A stretch of 64,000 nt of DNA from Anderseniella sp963759095 (GCA_963759095.1 CAVWYF010000040.1:1-64000); one strand, 5' to 3'. Shown: positions 36,255-46,454, counted from the first letter of the stretch. Program-made: numbers and translations. The notes: generated by a model not told the origin, from the letters alone.

Positions 36255-37994
36255 CTAGCTCTCCAGCTCCGGCATGCGGAAACCGCGGAACTTCGGCATC
36301 AGCTCAAGCAGGTGCTTGGTGTAGTCATGCTGCGGATCGGTGAACAGGGTCTCGGTCGGTGCGACTTCCAGCAACTGGCCGTGGCGCATGACGCCGACCC
36401 GGTCACAGATCTGCCGGATGACCGGCAGGTCATGGGAAATGAACAGCATGGTCAGGTTGAGTTCCGACTGCAGGTCTTTCAGCAGGTTGAGAACCTGGGC
36501 CTGGATCGACACATCGAGTGCTGATGTAGGTTCGTCGCAGATCAGGAACCGGGGCCGGGTGGCAAGGGCGCGCGCAATTGAAATGCGCTGGCGCTGACCG
36601 CCGGAGAACTCGTGCGGAAACTTGCGCGCTGCCTGCGCACCCAGACCGACCACATCCAGCAGGTCATGCATGATCTGGCGGGCTTCCTGCTGATCATAAG
36701 CCATTTTGTGAAAATGAATCGGTTCTTCGATGATGTCTTCCACCCGCATGCGCGGATTGAGCGATGAAAACGGATCCTGAAAGATCATCTGCATCTGACG
36801 GCGGAACGGGGCTGCCGCAGCACGGGAGTCCAGCGCGGTCATGTCGGTTCCGTCAAACGTGATGGTGCCGCCCGACGGCTTGTAAATACCGGTGATCATC
36901 CGGGCGATCGTCGACTTGCCTGAGCCTGACTCGCCCACCAGGCCGAATACTTCTCCGGGCTGGATGGCAAACGACACGTCTTTCACCGCATCTAGATACA
37001 GCCGCCTCGAGGGAAACAGCGAATGGCGCGTGATGAAACGCATGTGCGCGTCCTTCAGCTCGACCAGATTACCGGTGAGCTTGTGTTCCTCGCGCACCTT
37101 GCCGAGCCAGTGGGTGGCCAGGTTCAGGCCCTCGGGCCGTTCTTCGGCATCCTCGATATAGGTCACCAGCGGAAACCGCTTCAGACGCTTGTCCGGCCGC
37201 GGCACAGCCGAGATCAGGCTCCTGGTGTAATCATGCGTAGGCTTTGACATGATCTGCTGTGTCGTGCCGGTTTCAACCACCCGGCCGCGATACATCACGG
37301 CAACCCGGTCTGCGGTTTCGGAAATCACACCCATGTCGTGAGTGATCAGGATCATGCCGACCTGACGGTCGCGGCACAGCGCCTTCATCAGGTCGAGAAT
37401 CTGTGCCTGCACCGACACGTCAAGCGCTGTCGTTGGCTCATCGGCAATGATGAGTTCCGGATCAGCACACAGCGCCAGTGCAATCACCACACGCTGGCGC
37501 ATGCCGCCGGAAAACTGGTGCGGATATTGCGCGATGCGCACGTCCGGGTCGGGGATCCCGACCTGGTCGAGCAGGTCGACCGCACGGGCGCGGGCTTCGG
37601 CTTCGGCCACGTTGAGATGTTGCTGGATAGTGTCGACAAGCTGTCGCTCGATGGTCTGCAGCGGATCCAGAGAGGTCAGCGGGTCCTGGAAGATCATGCC
37701 GATACGGGCGCCGCGAATCTTGCGCTGGGCCGCATCATCAAGATGATCGATACGATCACCTTTGAGCAAGATGGTGCCTTCGGTCATTTCACCGGGCGGT
37801 TCCAGCAGGCCGATCACCGCATTGCCGATAGTTGACTTGCCGGCACCGGATTCACCTACGACGCCAAGGATTTCACCGGGCTCGACCGACAGGTCCAGCC
37901 GTTCCACGGCAACAACGTGACCGCGGCGGCTGGGAAATTCCACCCTCATGCCTTCAATGGTGAGCAGGCTGTTATGTTCCACGTCGGCCTTCAT
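36255..37994 (-). CDS. Dipeptide/oligopeptide ABC transporter, fused ATP-binding protein
   Basis: 579 residues with two ATPase modules. Module 1 has GESGAGKSTIGN, FSGGMRQRVVIA and LIIADEPTTALD; module 2 has GESGSGKSTIAR, FSGGQRQRISIA and FLICDEPTSALD. The linker is longer than in the first fused ATPase of this window (543 residues), and sequence differs throughout, so this is not a recent duplicate. Its start overlaps the upstream permease stop by 4 bases. It drives uptake through the two permeases of this operon. Confidence 0.93.
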   Translation of the reverse strand: MKADVEHNSLLTIEGMRVEFPSRRGHVVAVERLDLSVEPGEILGVVGESGAGKSTIGNAVIGLLEPPGEMTEGTILLKGDRIDHLDDAAQRKIRGARIGMIFQDPLTSLDPLQTIERQLVDTIQQHLNVAEAEARARAVDLLDQVGIPDPDVRIAQYPHQFSGGMRQRVVIALALCADPELIIADEPTTALDVSVQAQILDLMKALCRDRQVGMILITHDMGVISETADRVAVMYRGRVVETGTTQQIMSKPTHDYTRSLISAVPRPDKRLKRFPLVTYIEDAEERPEGLNLATHWLGKVREEHKLTGNLVELKDAHMRFITRHSLFPSRRLYLDAVKDVSFAIQPGEVFGLVGESGSGKSTIARMITGIYKPSGGTITFDGTDMTALDSRAAAAPFRRQMQMIFQDPFSSLNPRMRVEDIIEEPIHFHKMAYDQQEARQIMHDLLDVVGLGAQAARKFPHEFSGGQRQRISIARALATRPRFLICDEPTSALDVSIQAQVLNLLKDLQSELNLTMLFISHDLPVIRQICDRVGVMRHGQLLEVAPTETLFTDPQHDYTKHLLELMPKFRGFRMPELES

Positions 37995-38932
37995 CTGAGT
38001 TTGGGGTTCAATGCGTCACGCAGCCAGTCACCCAGCAGGTTGATGGCCAGCACCAGCAGCACCAGCGCAATGCCGGGGAAGATGGTGATCCACCATTCGC
38101 CGGAAAACAGGTAATCGTTACCGATGCGGATGAGGGTACCAAGCGACGGTGTTGTCGGCGGCACGCCGACACCAAGGAACGACAATGTCGCTTCGGTGAT
38201 CACCGCAATGGCCAGGTGAATGGTGGCGATCACCAGAACCGGTCCCATGACATTGGGCAGAATATGCCGCCACAGAATGATAAGCGGGCCAATGCCGATT
38301 ACCCTGGCTGCCTGGACATATTCCTTGTTCTTTTCGACCAGTGTGGAGCCGCGAACGGTGCGCGCATATTGCACCCAGCCGGAAATCCCGATGGCAAAGA
38401 TCAGCACGTAAAACACCAGGTCCTGGTGCATTTCACGCGGCAGCACGCCACGCGCCACACCGTCGATCAGCAAGGCAATCAGAATAGCCGGGAACGACAA
38501 CTGGATATCGGCGACCCGCATGATGAATGCATCCAGCCGACCGCCCACATAGCCCGAAATCAGACCCAGCGAAATGCCGAGGATCATTGAAAAGATAACC
38601 GATGCAAAACCGACAAACAGCGAGATTCTGGCGCCAAATATGATGGTCGAGAAAATATCACGGCCCTGGTCATCTGTGCCGAGCCAGAACTTCGGATCAC
38701 TGCCTTCCATCCAGGCCGGCGGCAGGCTGGCATCCATGATCGAGATCGTGGCCAGATCGAACGGATTATGCGGTGCAATCCAGTTGGCAAAAATCGCAGA
38801 TATGAAAAACAGTATTGTCACGATGGTGGAAACAATCGTCACCGGTGAGCGGACGAAGCTGTACCACAGATCACTGTCGGCTGCGCGGGCGAGCCAGCTC
38901 TTCTGTGTGGTTTGTGCCGTTGTGTCGGTCAT
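37991..38932 (-). CDS. Dipeptide ABC transporter permease, DppC type
   Basis: 313 residues from the ATG at 38932 (MTDTTAQTTQKSWLARAADS). The longer open frame to 39013 would run into the upstream permease gene and adds no family sequence. Features: N-terminal TM helix VTIVSTIVTILFFISAIFAN, the marker FWLGTDDQGRDIFSTIIFGA, EAA loop QAARVIGIGPLIILWRHILP, C-terminus LLGDWLRDALNPKLR. It is the second channel subunit; 16 bases separate it from the DppB-type gene. Confidence 0.92.
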   Translation of the reverse strand: MTDTTAQTTQKSWLARAADSDLWYSFVRSPVTIVSTIVTILFFISAIFANWIAPHNPFDLATISIMDASLPPAWMEGSDPKFWLGTDDQGRDIFSTIIFGARISLFVGFASVIFSMILGISLGLISGYVGGRLDAFIMRVADIQLSFPAILIALLIDGVARGVLPREMHQDLVFYVLIFAIGISGWVQYARTVRGSTLVEKNKEYVQAARVIGIGPLIILWRHILPNVMGPVLVIATIHLAIAVITEATLSFLGVGVPPTTPSLGTLIRIGNDYLFSGEWWITIFPGIALVLLVLAINLLGDWLRDALNPKLR

Positions 38933-38948
38933 TGCCTCTGCCACATCC

Positions 38949-39929
38949 TCAATGTCCGCCGGCGCTGTCAACGCGCAGGCGAGGGTCAACAACGACATAG
39001 AGCATGTCGACAATCAGGTTGATCACCACAAAGAAAAACGCGATCAGCACCAGGTAGGCGGCCATGATGGGAATATCCACATTACCCACCGCCTGAATGA
39101 ACAAAAGCCCCATGCCCGGCCACTGGAACACGCTTTCGGTAATGATGGCGAAGGCAATGATCGATCCCAGTTGCAGACCGGTGATGGTGATCACCGGCAC
39201 CATGGTGTTCTTCAGCGCCACGACGAAATTCACATAGCGTTCCGCCAGCCCGCGGGCACGGGCAAATTTGACAAAGTCGGTGCGCAGAACTTCCAGCATT
39301 TCAGAGCGCACCAGCCGCATGATCAGCGTCATCTGGAAAAGCGCAAGCGTAATGGACGGCATGATCAGCGACTTCAGACCTGATGCCGTCAGCAATCCGG
39401 TCGACCACCAGCCGAGCTGAACCACATCGCCACGCCCGAATGTGGGCAACCATCGCAACACCACACCGAACAGCAGGATCAGCAATATGCCGATCAGGAA
39501 TGTCGGCAGCGATATACCGACCAGTGACAGCGTCATGAAGGAATGTGACAGCCAACTGTTTCGTCGGATCGCCGTGTAGACGCCCATGGGAATGCCGATG
39601 GCCATGGCCAGAAATGCCGACACGATCGAAAGCTCAAGCGTTGCCGGCAGGCGTTCCGCGATCAGGTCGGACACCGGCCTGCGGTGCTGGTAGGAGAAGC
39701 CGAAATTGCCCTGTGCGGCATTGACGGCAAAACGGCCAAATTGCAAAAAGAAACTGTCGTTCAGGCCAAGCCGCTCCTTCAGCTCCACGCGCTCTTCAAG
39801 GGATGTGTCCTGACCAACCATATTATTGATCGGGTCACCTACATAGCGAAACAGCGAAAAGGCGATCAGCCCCACAGTCAGCATGACCAGGATTGACTGC
39901 ACGAGCCGTTTTGCAATGAAGGTAAGCAT
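38949..39929 (-). CDS. Dipeptide ABC transporter permease, DppB type
   Basis: 326 residues from ATG 39929 (MLTFIAKRLVQSILVMLTVG); a TTG three codons upstream is possible. Landmarks: SLFRYVGDPINNMVGQD, which is a variant of the usual PGDP loop, helices throughout, EAA loop KFARARGLAERYVNFVVALK, and the C-terminal DMLYVVVDPRLRVDS. It pairs with the DppC-type permease downstream and is separated from its receptor gene by a hairpin. Confidence 0.92.
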   Translation of the reverse strand: MLTFIAKRLVQSILVMLTVGLIAFSLFRYVGDPINNMVGQDTSLEERVELKERLGLNDSFFLQFGRFAVNAAQGNFGFSYQHRRPVSDLIAERLPATLELSIVSAFLAMAIGIPMGVYTAIRRNSWLSHSFMTLSLVGISLPTFLIGILLILLFGVVLRWLPTFGRGDVVQLGWWSTGLLTASGLKSLIMPSITLALFQMTLIMRLVRSEMLEVLRTDFVKFARARGLAERYVNFVVALKNTMVPVITITGLQLGSIIAFAIITESVFQWPGMGLLFIQAVGNVDIPIMAAYLVLIAFFFVVINLIVDMLYVVVDPRLRVDSAGGH

Positions 39930-39960
39930 AAGGTCCAATCACACTAAAAAGATGTGAGAA

Positions 39961-39997
39961 CCGGACCATCCGTCAGGTAAACTGATGGATGGTCCGG
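39961..39997 (-). promoter_or_regulatory. Intercistronic hairpin between receptor and permease genes
   Basis: CCGGACCATCC (39961-39971) and GGATGGTCCGG (39987-39997) form a perfect 11-bp stem, extended inward by near-complementary GTCAG/CTGAT. No T-tract follows on the minus strand. It has the same position in its operon as the other receptor-linked hairpins of this window. Confidence 0.8.
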
Positions 39998-40020
39998 CCG
40001 GGATTGCCGGTGATCAGTGG

Positions 40021-41619
40021 TTACTTCTTGACCACTGCGTAGCGCAGGTCGAACTGGTTGTCGGGGCGCTGGACCACCTCAACCTTGTCCGACACACCCC
40101 ATGACAGTGGCTGCTGGTGCAGCGGGATGTGGCCGACTTCGTCCTGATGGATCTTGAACACTTCGTCGATCATTGCCTGGCGCTTTGCCTGATCGGTTTC
40201 GGACTGGATCTTGGCGGTCAGTTCATTGATCTTCGGATTGCAGTATCCGCCGAGGTTGAACGACCCGATCTTGTCTTCACCGTCACGACAGGCAATGAGC
40301 GACGAGATCACATTGTGGCTGTCGAAGGTCGACGGTGTCCATCCGAGCAGGAAGAAACTGGTGTCGTAGCCGTTCTGGGCCAGCACCTTGCCGAAATACT
40401 TCGACTTGGTCTGGGCCAGCAGGTTCACCTTGACATTGATCCGTGCCAGCATGGCAGCGGACGCCTGGCAGATCTGCTCGTCATTGACATAGCGATCGTT
40501 CGGGCAATCCATGGTGACTTCAAACCCGTCGGCATAACCTGCCTCTTCCATCAGTTTCTTGGCCGCTTCAACATCGTATGGCAGGCGCGCGTTCATGGCT
40601 TCGCTATAGCCATTGATCTGCGGGGCAACCATCAGGCCGGCCGGGGTTGATGCACCGCGCATGACCTTGTCCTTGATGGCGTCAACATTGATCGCCTGGA
40701 AAAATGCCTTGCGCACACGAACGTCCTTGAACGGGTTCTTGCCCTTGACGTTCGAGGCGGTCAGCTCATCGCGCATCTGGTCAAAACCAAGGAAGATGGT
40801 GCGCGCTTCAGGACCGGCCAGCGGTTTCACGCCGTCAGCACTTTCAAGCCGCTTCCAGTCCTGCACCGGCATTGGATAGGCAAGGTCGACATTACCCGAA
40901 ATCAGTGCCGCCACCCGGGTTGCATCCTGTGCAATGGGCGTAAAGATCGCCTCGGTGACGTTGGACCGCATGTTCTTGTCCCAGTAGTCGGGATTGCGCG
41001 TCAGTTCGGTTTTCACGCCGGTCTGGCGCGATTTTACAATAAACGGTCCGGTGCCGTTGGCGTTCAGATTGGCATGGTTGCCTTCATCGCCACCCTTCAC
41101 ATTGGTGGCTTCGGTGGACTTGTTCTCCTCAGCCCACTGCTTGTCCATGATGTAAAAGATTTCGAACTGGTTCGGCAGGATCGGATTTGGCGTCGGGGTG
41201 ATGATATCAACCGTCAGGTCATCAACTACCTTGGCTTCCTTGATCAGGGACGCCACCACTTTCATGTCGGAGCCTTCGGTGTTCAGCCGGTTGACCGAGA
41301 ACACCACGTCTTCAGCAGTAAAGTCATTGCCGTTGTGGAACTTGACACCGGGGCGCAGCTTGAAGCGCCACACGGTCGGTTCAACGTTTTCCCAGCTTTC
41401 CGCCAGCGCGCCAACCAATTCCATCTTGTCATTGCGCTTGACCAGGCCTTCGTAAATGTTGCCCTGGAAGCCGAGCGTAAATGTTTCAAAAAGCCCGTGC
41501 GGGTCAAGCGTCTGGGCATCGCCCTGGAATGCCCACCGGAAAGTTTCGGCATTTGCAGCGCTCGCACCGGCCAGAACCGTTGTGCCGACCAGCAGTGCTT
41601 TAAGTGTTTTACCTAACAT
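40021..41619 (-). CDS. ABC transporter substrate-binding protein, DppA/OppA family
   Basis: 532 residues with signal peptide MLGKTLKALLVGTTVLAGAS... ANA. Family landmarks: FRWAFQGDAQTLDPHGLFET, WRFKLRPGVKFHNGNDFTAE, and a C-terminal region ending QRPDNQFDLRYAVVKK. It is the periplasmic receptor of the second dipeptide-type ABC system here. Upstream on the same strand lie a metal-dependent amidohydrolase and an M20 amidase, so the ligand is probably an N-acyl amino acid, peptide or similar amide. Confidence 0.92.
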   Translation of the reverse strand: MLGKTLKALLVGTTVLAGASAANAETFRWAFQGDAQTLDPHGLFETFTLGFQGNIYEGLVKRNDKMELVGALAESWENVEPTVWRFKLRPGVKFHNGNDFTAEDVVFSVNRLNTEGSDMKVVASLIKEAKVVDDLTVDIITPTPNPILPNQFEIFYIMDKQWAEENKSTEATNVKGGDEGNHANLNANGTGPFIVKSRQTGVKTELTRNPDYWDKNMRSNVTEAIFTPIAQDATRVAALISGNVDLAYPMPVQDWKRLESADGVKPLAGPEARTIFLGFDQMRDELTASNVKGKNPFKDVRVRKAFFQAINVDAIKDKVMRGASTPAGLMVAPQINGYSEAMNARLPYDVEAAKKLMEEAGYADGFEVTMDCPNDRYVNDEQICQASAAMLARINVKVNLLAQTKSKYFGKVLAQNGYDTSFFLLGWTPSTFDSHNVISSLIACRDGEDKIGSFNLGGYCNPKINELTAKIQSETDQAKRQAMIDEVFKIHQDEVGHIPLHQQPLSWGVSDKVEVVQRPDNQFDLRYAVVKK

Positions 41620-41722
41620 CGTTTTTTTCTACTCCCTGTTGCTTACCAAAATTCTTGTTGAACGCAGCTAACCCCAAAACCGGGCAATCTGCAAATACCG
41701 GCTGCGCGATTTGCCTTCGTGC

Positions 41723-42973
41723 TCACGATGCCGCCAGCTCATCCTTGAAAATCTGCCCATCGCGCATCACCAGCGGGATATGCGCGCCATCGCCTTCCAG
41801 CACGCCGATATCATCCAGCGGATTGCCGTCCACCACGATGAGGTCGGCCTTGAAGCCTGCTTTCAGTTGTCCCAGCTCGGTGTCCTGCCTGAGGATCTCC
41901 GCATTGGTCATGGTGGCAGACCTAATGGCACCGTGATTGCCCATCACCGATGCCTTCAGTGAAAACTCGTCGGACTGGTATTTGTGCAAGGGTCCCAGAA
42001 GGTCACTGCCATGTCCTATTTTCACGCCGGCGTTCATGCTGATTTCGACAGCCCGCATGCCGGCATCGACGATTTCGCCCAGTTTCTGCATGGACACTTC
42101 CGGCATGCCGAAGTCGGCGCCGTGCTTGTTCATGGCAAAGTAGGTGATGCTGGTCGGCACGTGATAGACACCGCGTTCAGCCATCAGGTTTGCCGCTTCC
42201 TCGTCGATCAGGTTGCCGTGCTCGACACAGCGCACGCCGCACTCAACCACCCGCTTGATGGCGTGCGGCGTATAGGCATGGGCGGTAGCATAGGTATGCC
42301 AGGCATCGCACTCCTCGACGATGGCGCGCATTTCATCCACCGAATACTGGGTATTCTGGATCGGATCTGTCGGTGATGCCACGCCGCCGCCTGCCATGAT
42401 CTTGAGCTGGTGAGCACCCTTGCGCAGTTCATCGCGCGCGGCGCGGCGGCACTCGTCGACACCGTCTGCAATGCGGCCGAGCTGCTGGGCGGAGACCTGA
42501 CAGGCGCAGGTGATGATGGTGGAGACTTCCGTGGGGCTGCGAAAATCGCAATGGCCGCCGGTCTGCGACAGGGCCAGGCCCGACACGAACAGGCGCGGGC
42601 CGACAATGAGGTTGTGATCGACCGCGTCGGCCATGCCGCGATCAGCACCGGCTGCATCGCGCACCGTGGTAAAGCCACGCATCAGCATGGCCTTCATGAT
42701 CTGTGAAGCGCTGGCGATAAGATAGGTGACCGGCACATCATTGAGACGGCCGAGATTGAGCATGGTCGCCTTGACGTGGACGTGAGCATCGATCAGTCCG
42801 GGCATCAGCGTCTTGCCCTTGAGGTCGATTTCCTGCGCGCCCGAGGGCGCAGTCAGCGGCTTGTCCGATATCTCCTTGATGCGGTCGTCTTCGACCAGCA
42901 CGTCAAAGCCCTCACGCGCCTCATCAACAGTGCCGTCAACCAGCGTGGCGTTGCGAAAAAGGATACTGCCCAT
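41723..42973 (-). CDS. Metal-dependent amidohydrolase (Xaa-Pro dipeptidase/prolidase-like branch)
   Basis: 416 residues from ATG 42973 (MGSILFRNATLVDGTVDEAR); the longer open frame to 43129 overlaps the upstream M20 gene and lacks homology. The binuclear metal site is visible: HxH in LIDAHVHVKATM, a Lys in HQLKIMAGGGVASPTDP (often carboxylated), His in YATAHAYTP and CVEHGNLID, and Asp in KIGHGSDLLGP. This subgroup includes N-acyl- and L-Xaa-L-Pro/Arg/Lys dipeptidases. It lies between the M20 amidase (19 bases) and the ABC receptor gene, so it probably hydrolyses the imported compound in the cytoplasm. Confidence 0.88.
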   Translation of the reverse strand: MGSILFRNATLVDGTVDEAREGFDVLVEDDRIKEISDKPLTAPSGAQEIDLKGKTLMPGLIDAHVHVKATMLNLGRLNDVPVTYLIASASQIMKAMLMRGFTTVRDAAGADRGMADAVDHNLIVGPRLFVSGLALSQTGGHCDFRSPTEVSTIITCACQVSAQQLGRIADGVDECRRAARDELRKGAHQLKIMAGGGVASPTDPIQNTQYSVDEMRAIVEECDAWHTYATAHAYTPHAIKRVVECGVRCVEHGNLIDEEAANLMAERGVYHVPTSITYFAMNKHGADFGMPEVSMQKLGEIVDAGMRAVEISMNAGVKIGHGSDLLGPLHKYQSDEFSLKASVMGNHGAIRSATMTNAEILRQDTELGQLKAGFKADLIVVDGNPLDDIGVLEGDGAHIPLVMRDGQIFKDELAAS

Positions 42974-42992
42974 CAGCCCCAGCTCCCTTTTA

Positions 42993-44165
42993 TCAGTTGC
43001 CGGCCGGCATGGCCGTTTCCACCAGGCGTGCCCAGTACGAACAGCCGATGGGGATAATCTCGTCGTTGAAGTCGTATTCGGGATGATGCAGCCCGGCGCT
43101 GTCGCCCTGGCCGACAAAAATAAAGGCACCGGGGCGCGCTTCCAGCATGAAGGAGAAGTCCTCGCCGCCCATCACAGGTGGCGTATTCTCGTCAACATTG
43201 CCGGCGCCAACCACCTGGCGGGCCACGGAAGCCGCAAAGGCGGTTTCTTCCGGATGGTTCACTGTCACCGGGTAATTGCGCAGGTAAGTCAGCTCGACCT
43301 TGGCTTCAAACGCTGCACCGATGTGCTCGCATACCGCTTTCATGCGCTGTTCCGCCAGGTCACGGACTTCGGGCTTCAGGGTGCGCACGGTGCCGCTCAT
43401 GCGGGCTGTCTGCGGGATCACATTATCTGCATCGCCGAGATGGATCTGGGTCGTCGAGATCACCATGCTTTCAATCGGATCGGTGTTGCGTGACACGATG
43501 GTCTGGAAGCCGTTGACGATCTGGGCCACCACGATGGCCGGGTCAATGCAGCCGTTGGGGCGCGCTGCATGGCCGCCTTTGCCTTCGATCTCGACGGAGA
43601 AGAAGTCAGCCGATGCCATCAGGCCGCCGGGTCGAATGGCAAACTGGCCAACCGGCAGATCGGGCATGTTGTGCATGCCGAACACCTGCTGGATGTTGAA
43701 GCGGTCCATCATGCCTTCATCGACCATTTCGCGGCCACCGCCGCCGCCTTCTTCTGCCGGCTGGAAGATGACGATTGCCGTACCGTCGAAATTGCGGGTC
43801 TCGGACAGATACTTGGCCGCGCCCAGCAACATCGACGTATGCCCGTCATGACCGCAGGCATGCATGGCACCGTCAGTGGTGGACTTGTGGTCCAGGTCGC
43901 GGATTTCCTGAATGGGCAGCGCATCCATGTCGGCGCGCATGCCGATCACCTTGCCGGAATTGTTGGTGTTGCCGTGAATAACCCCGACAACGCCGGTGCG
44001 GCCAATGCCGGTGACGATTTCATCGACGCCGAATTCCTTCAGCTTGTCGGCCACGATGCCTGCCGTGCGGTGCACGTCGAACAGGATTTCCGGGTTGGCG
44101 TGCAGATCCCGGCGCCACGCGGTGATCTCATCATGGAAGTCGGCAAAACGATTGACGGTGGGCAT
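42993..44165 (-). CDS. M20-family amidohydrolase (hippurate hydrolase / N-acyl amino acid amidase-like)
   Basis: 390 residues, usual for the M20D group. Motifs: IGMRADMDALPIQE, the metal-binding HACGHDGHTSMLLGAAKYL, the catalytic Glu pair in FQPAEEGGGGGREMVDEG, GGKGGHAARPN-type loop here EGKGGHAARPNGCIDP, and the C-terminal VMGGEDFSFMLEARPGAF. These enzymes release amino acids from N-acyl or aromatic amides. It is followed on the same strand by the amidohydrolase and the ABC receptor gene, which points to a scavenging pathway for N-acylated amino acids or small peptides. Confidence 0.9.
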   Translation of the reverse strand: MPTVNRFADFHDEITAWRRDLHANPEILFDVHRTAGIVADKLKEFGVDEIVTGIGRTGVVGVIHGNTNNSGKVIGMRADMDALPIQEIRDLDHKSTTDGAMHACGHDGHTSMLLGAAKYLSETRNFDGTAIVIFQPAEEGGGGGREMVDEGMMDRFNIQQVFGMHNMPDLPVGQFAIRPGGLMASADFFSVEIEGKGGHAARPNGCIDPAIVVAQIVNGFQTIVSRNTDPIESMVISTTQIHLGDADNVIPQTARMSGTVRTLKPEVRDLAEQRMKAVCEHIGAAFEAKVELTYLRNYPVTVNHPEETAFAASVARQVVGAGNVDENTPPVMGGEDFSFMLEARPGAFIFVGQGDSAGLHHPEYDFNDEIIPIGCSYWARLVETAMPAGN

Positions 44166-44265
44166 GAATTTCTCCGAAGTTTCAGCAGGACGCGAAGACT
44201 GCGCAAGTTTTGAGATAAGATCAACACAGAGTTTCGTGTATTTTAATGCATGATACCTATGCAGG

Positions 44266-45943
44266 CTAATTCCCTGCCTGTTTTTTGGCCAAAAGCCCTG
44301 CTTCGCGCATTTGTGACAGGGTCTGGCGCGGTGACAGGGATTCCGCCGATACGTTCAGATCCAGCACGGCACCGGTTTCAGAGGCGCAGGCACGCTCGAA
44401 CGCTGCGGCGAAGTCCGCCGTTGTCTCGACCCGTTCACCGTGAAAGCCGTACGCCCGGGCCAGCATTGAAAAATCCGGGTTTTCAATCTCGGTACCGGAG
44501 ACCCGTTCGGGATAGGTTTTTTCCTGATGCATCCGGATGGTGCCATAGGTTCCGTTATTGACGATCAGGATGACCGGCTGGGCCTTTGCCTGACGGGCCG
44601 ATCCGAGCTCCTGGCAGTTCATCTGGAAATCGCCGTCACCTGCAAAACACACCACCAGCCGGTCGCGGTGATTAACCTTGGCGGCTATCGCTGCCGGCAC
44701 GCCATAGCCCATCGATCCGCTTTGCGGCGCCACCAGGCGCTGCTTCGGCCCATAGCGCAGGAAGCGGCCCGGCCAGGTGGCGAAATTGCCGGCGCCGTTG
44801 GTGATGATCACATCATCCGGCAGCACATCGCGCAGGTGCGCCATGACTTCCACCATGTCGACGGAGCCGGGCTGGGCGGGTGCGTCCACATAGGCCAGGT
44901 ACCCGGCACGGGCTTGTTCGCGCCAGCTTGCCCAGTTGCCCTTGACCGACAAATTCTCAACCGCACGGGAAAAATTGTTGGGGCCTGAATGGATCGGCAC
45001 ATGAGCTGCGTAGATCTTGCCGATCTCGGCATCGGATGCATGGGCATGCACGATGCGCTTGGCCGGGTTGGGTACGTCCAGCAGACTCCAGGCGTCGGCG
45101 ACCATTTCGCCGAAGCGGATATTGACCGCGATGATCAGGTCAGCCTCGGTGATCAATTGCCTGGTCTGCGGGAACATGCCGACACCGGCATCACCGGCAT
45201 AGACATCCGACAGGTTATCGATCAGGTCCTGCGACCGGAAGGCCGCCAGGACCGGAATGTCGTTTGTTTCGGCAAAGTTCTGCAGCGCACTTGCGCCGTC
45301 GTCTGACCAGCCACCGCCGCCTGCGATGATCAGCGGCTTCCTGGCTTTCGACAACTCGCTCTCAAGCGCCACAATGGTGTCGGGCGCAGGTGCGGCTTCG
45401 GGAATGGTGATCGGGTCGCACGGCTCGACATCGGTGAGGCTGGTCAGCATGTCTTCCGGCAGGGCAACCACGACCGGGCCGGGCCTGCCCGACAGGGCTG
45501 TTGCCCAGGCGCGCGACACCAGTTCCGGGATACGCTCGACCTGGTCGATCTCGACCGCCCACTTGGCGATGGCGCCGTGAAACTGGCGATAGTTGACTTC
45601 CTGAAACGCCTCGCGGTCGCGCTGGTCGGTACCGACCTGGCCGACGAACAGGATCATCGGCGAAGAAGTCCTGCCTTGCCGTATGCACACCGATGGAAGC
45701 ATTGGTGGCGCCGGGCCCGCGGGTCACCATGCAGATGCCGGGCTCGCCGGTAAGCTTGCCGTGGGCGGCCGCCATGAAACCGGCGCCGCCTTCATTGCGG
45801 CACAGCACGAAATCCAGCGCGCCCTTGGTGTCGTGCAGCGCGTCGAGCACCGCCAGATAACTTTCACCCGGCACGCCGTAGGCGGTCCTTGCGCCAAGCG
45901 ATTTCAGGCACGCGACCAGCAACTGGCCCCCGTTTCTTGTCAT
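44266..45943 (-). pseudogene. Thiamine-pyrophosphate enzyme (acetolactate synthase-like) with one frameshift
   Basis: The N-terminal TPP-binding domain starts at ATG 45943 (MTRNGGQLLVACLKSLGART) and stays in frame to about 45669 (MVTRGPGATNASIGVHTARQ). An extra T in the minus-strand GACTTCTTCG (about 45663-45669) then shifts the frame; removing it gives continuous ARQDSSPMILFVGQVG. The rest is intact to 44266, including the pyrophosphate motif FAGDGDFQMNCQELGSARQA and LIVNNGTYGTIRMH. Restored length is about 558 residues, normal for the IlvB-like family, whose members bind TPP and FAD and condense or cleave 2-keto acids. The isolated single-base change may be a sequencing error or a young null mutation. 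It is not Xsc: the Xsc N-terminal sequence is absent. Confidence 0.82.
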
Positions 45944-46136
45944 GTGAAGTAACCCTTGCCAGTTTCGAGTTGAACTTGGCCGTGCGGGTCGGCAGGCGCC
46001 AGCACACCGGGACCAAAGTTCATTTGATGCGGTGACAAGGTGCTCGAAACCAGCATGGCAGTGCAAGGGGGTAGGTAGGAAAGTTAAAGACATACATTGC
46101 TAAAACTGGAATCCAGACTTGATGTCCTTCCAAAAA

Positions 46137-46257
46137 TGTCATCACCCGGCTTGACCGGGTGACCCAGTATCCATAGTTGTCTGGGGACTTGGCACACCAG
46201 TGCGGCACTCAAAAACTCAATGGAAACTGGGTTGCCCGGTCAAGCCGGGCAATGACA
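46137..46257. repeat. Facing pair of REP-like palindromes, unit 1
   Basis: A 32-base palindromic element with core CACCCGGCTTGACCGGGTG (46137-46168) faces a second one with core TTGCCCGGTCAAGCCGGGCAA (46226-46257). Each folds as its own hairpin, and the two are inverted copies of one another that differ by paired changes (CA/TG versus TG/CA) which keep both stems intact. Confidence 0.75.
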
Positions 46258-46454
46258 GTGCGTGGAAATAGGAGGCGGAATGTGCTGGCGCGCCTCGTTA
46301 AGCAACCGCGCGCGCCAGGGCACACTGGGACCACAATTCGTTCAGTGCGGAGACAAGGTGCTCGATATCGGCATGGCAGTGCAAGGGGGTAGATAGGAAA
46401 GTTGAAAACAGACATTGCTGAAACCGGAATCCGGACCTGGCGTCTTTTCAGAAA

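Noticed and set aside
44266..45943. The TPP enzyme as Xsc, which would complete a sulfoacetate pathway
   Set aside because: The N-terminal sequence and motifs fit the acetolactate-synthase-like group; Xsc landmarks are absent and the gene is far from the TTT operon.
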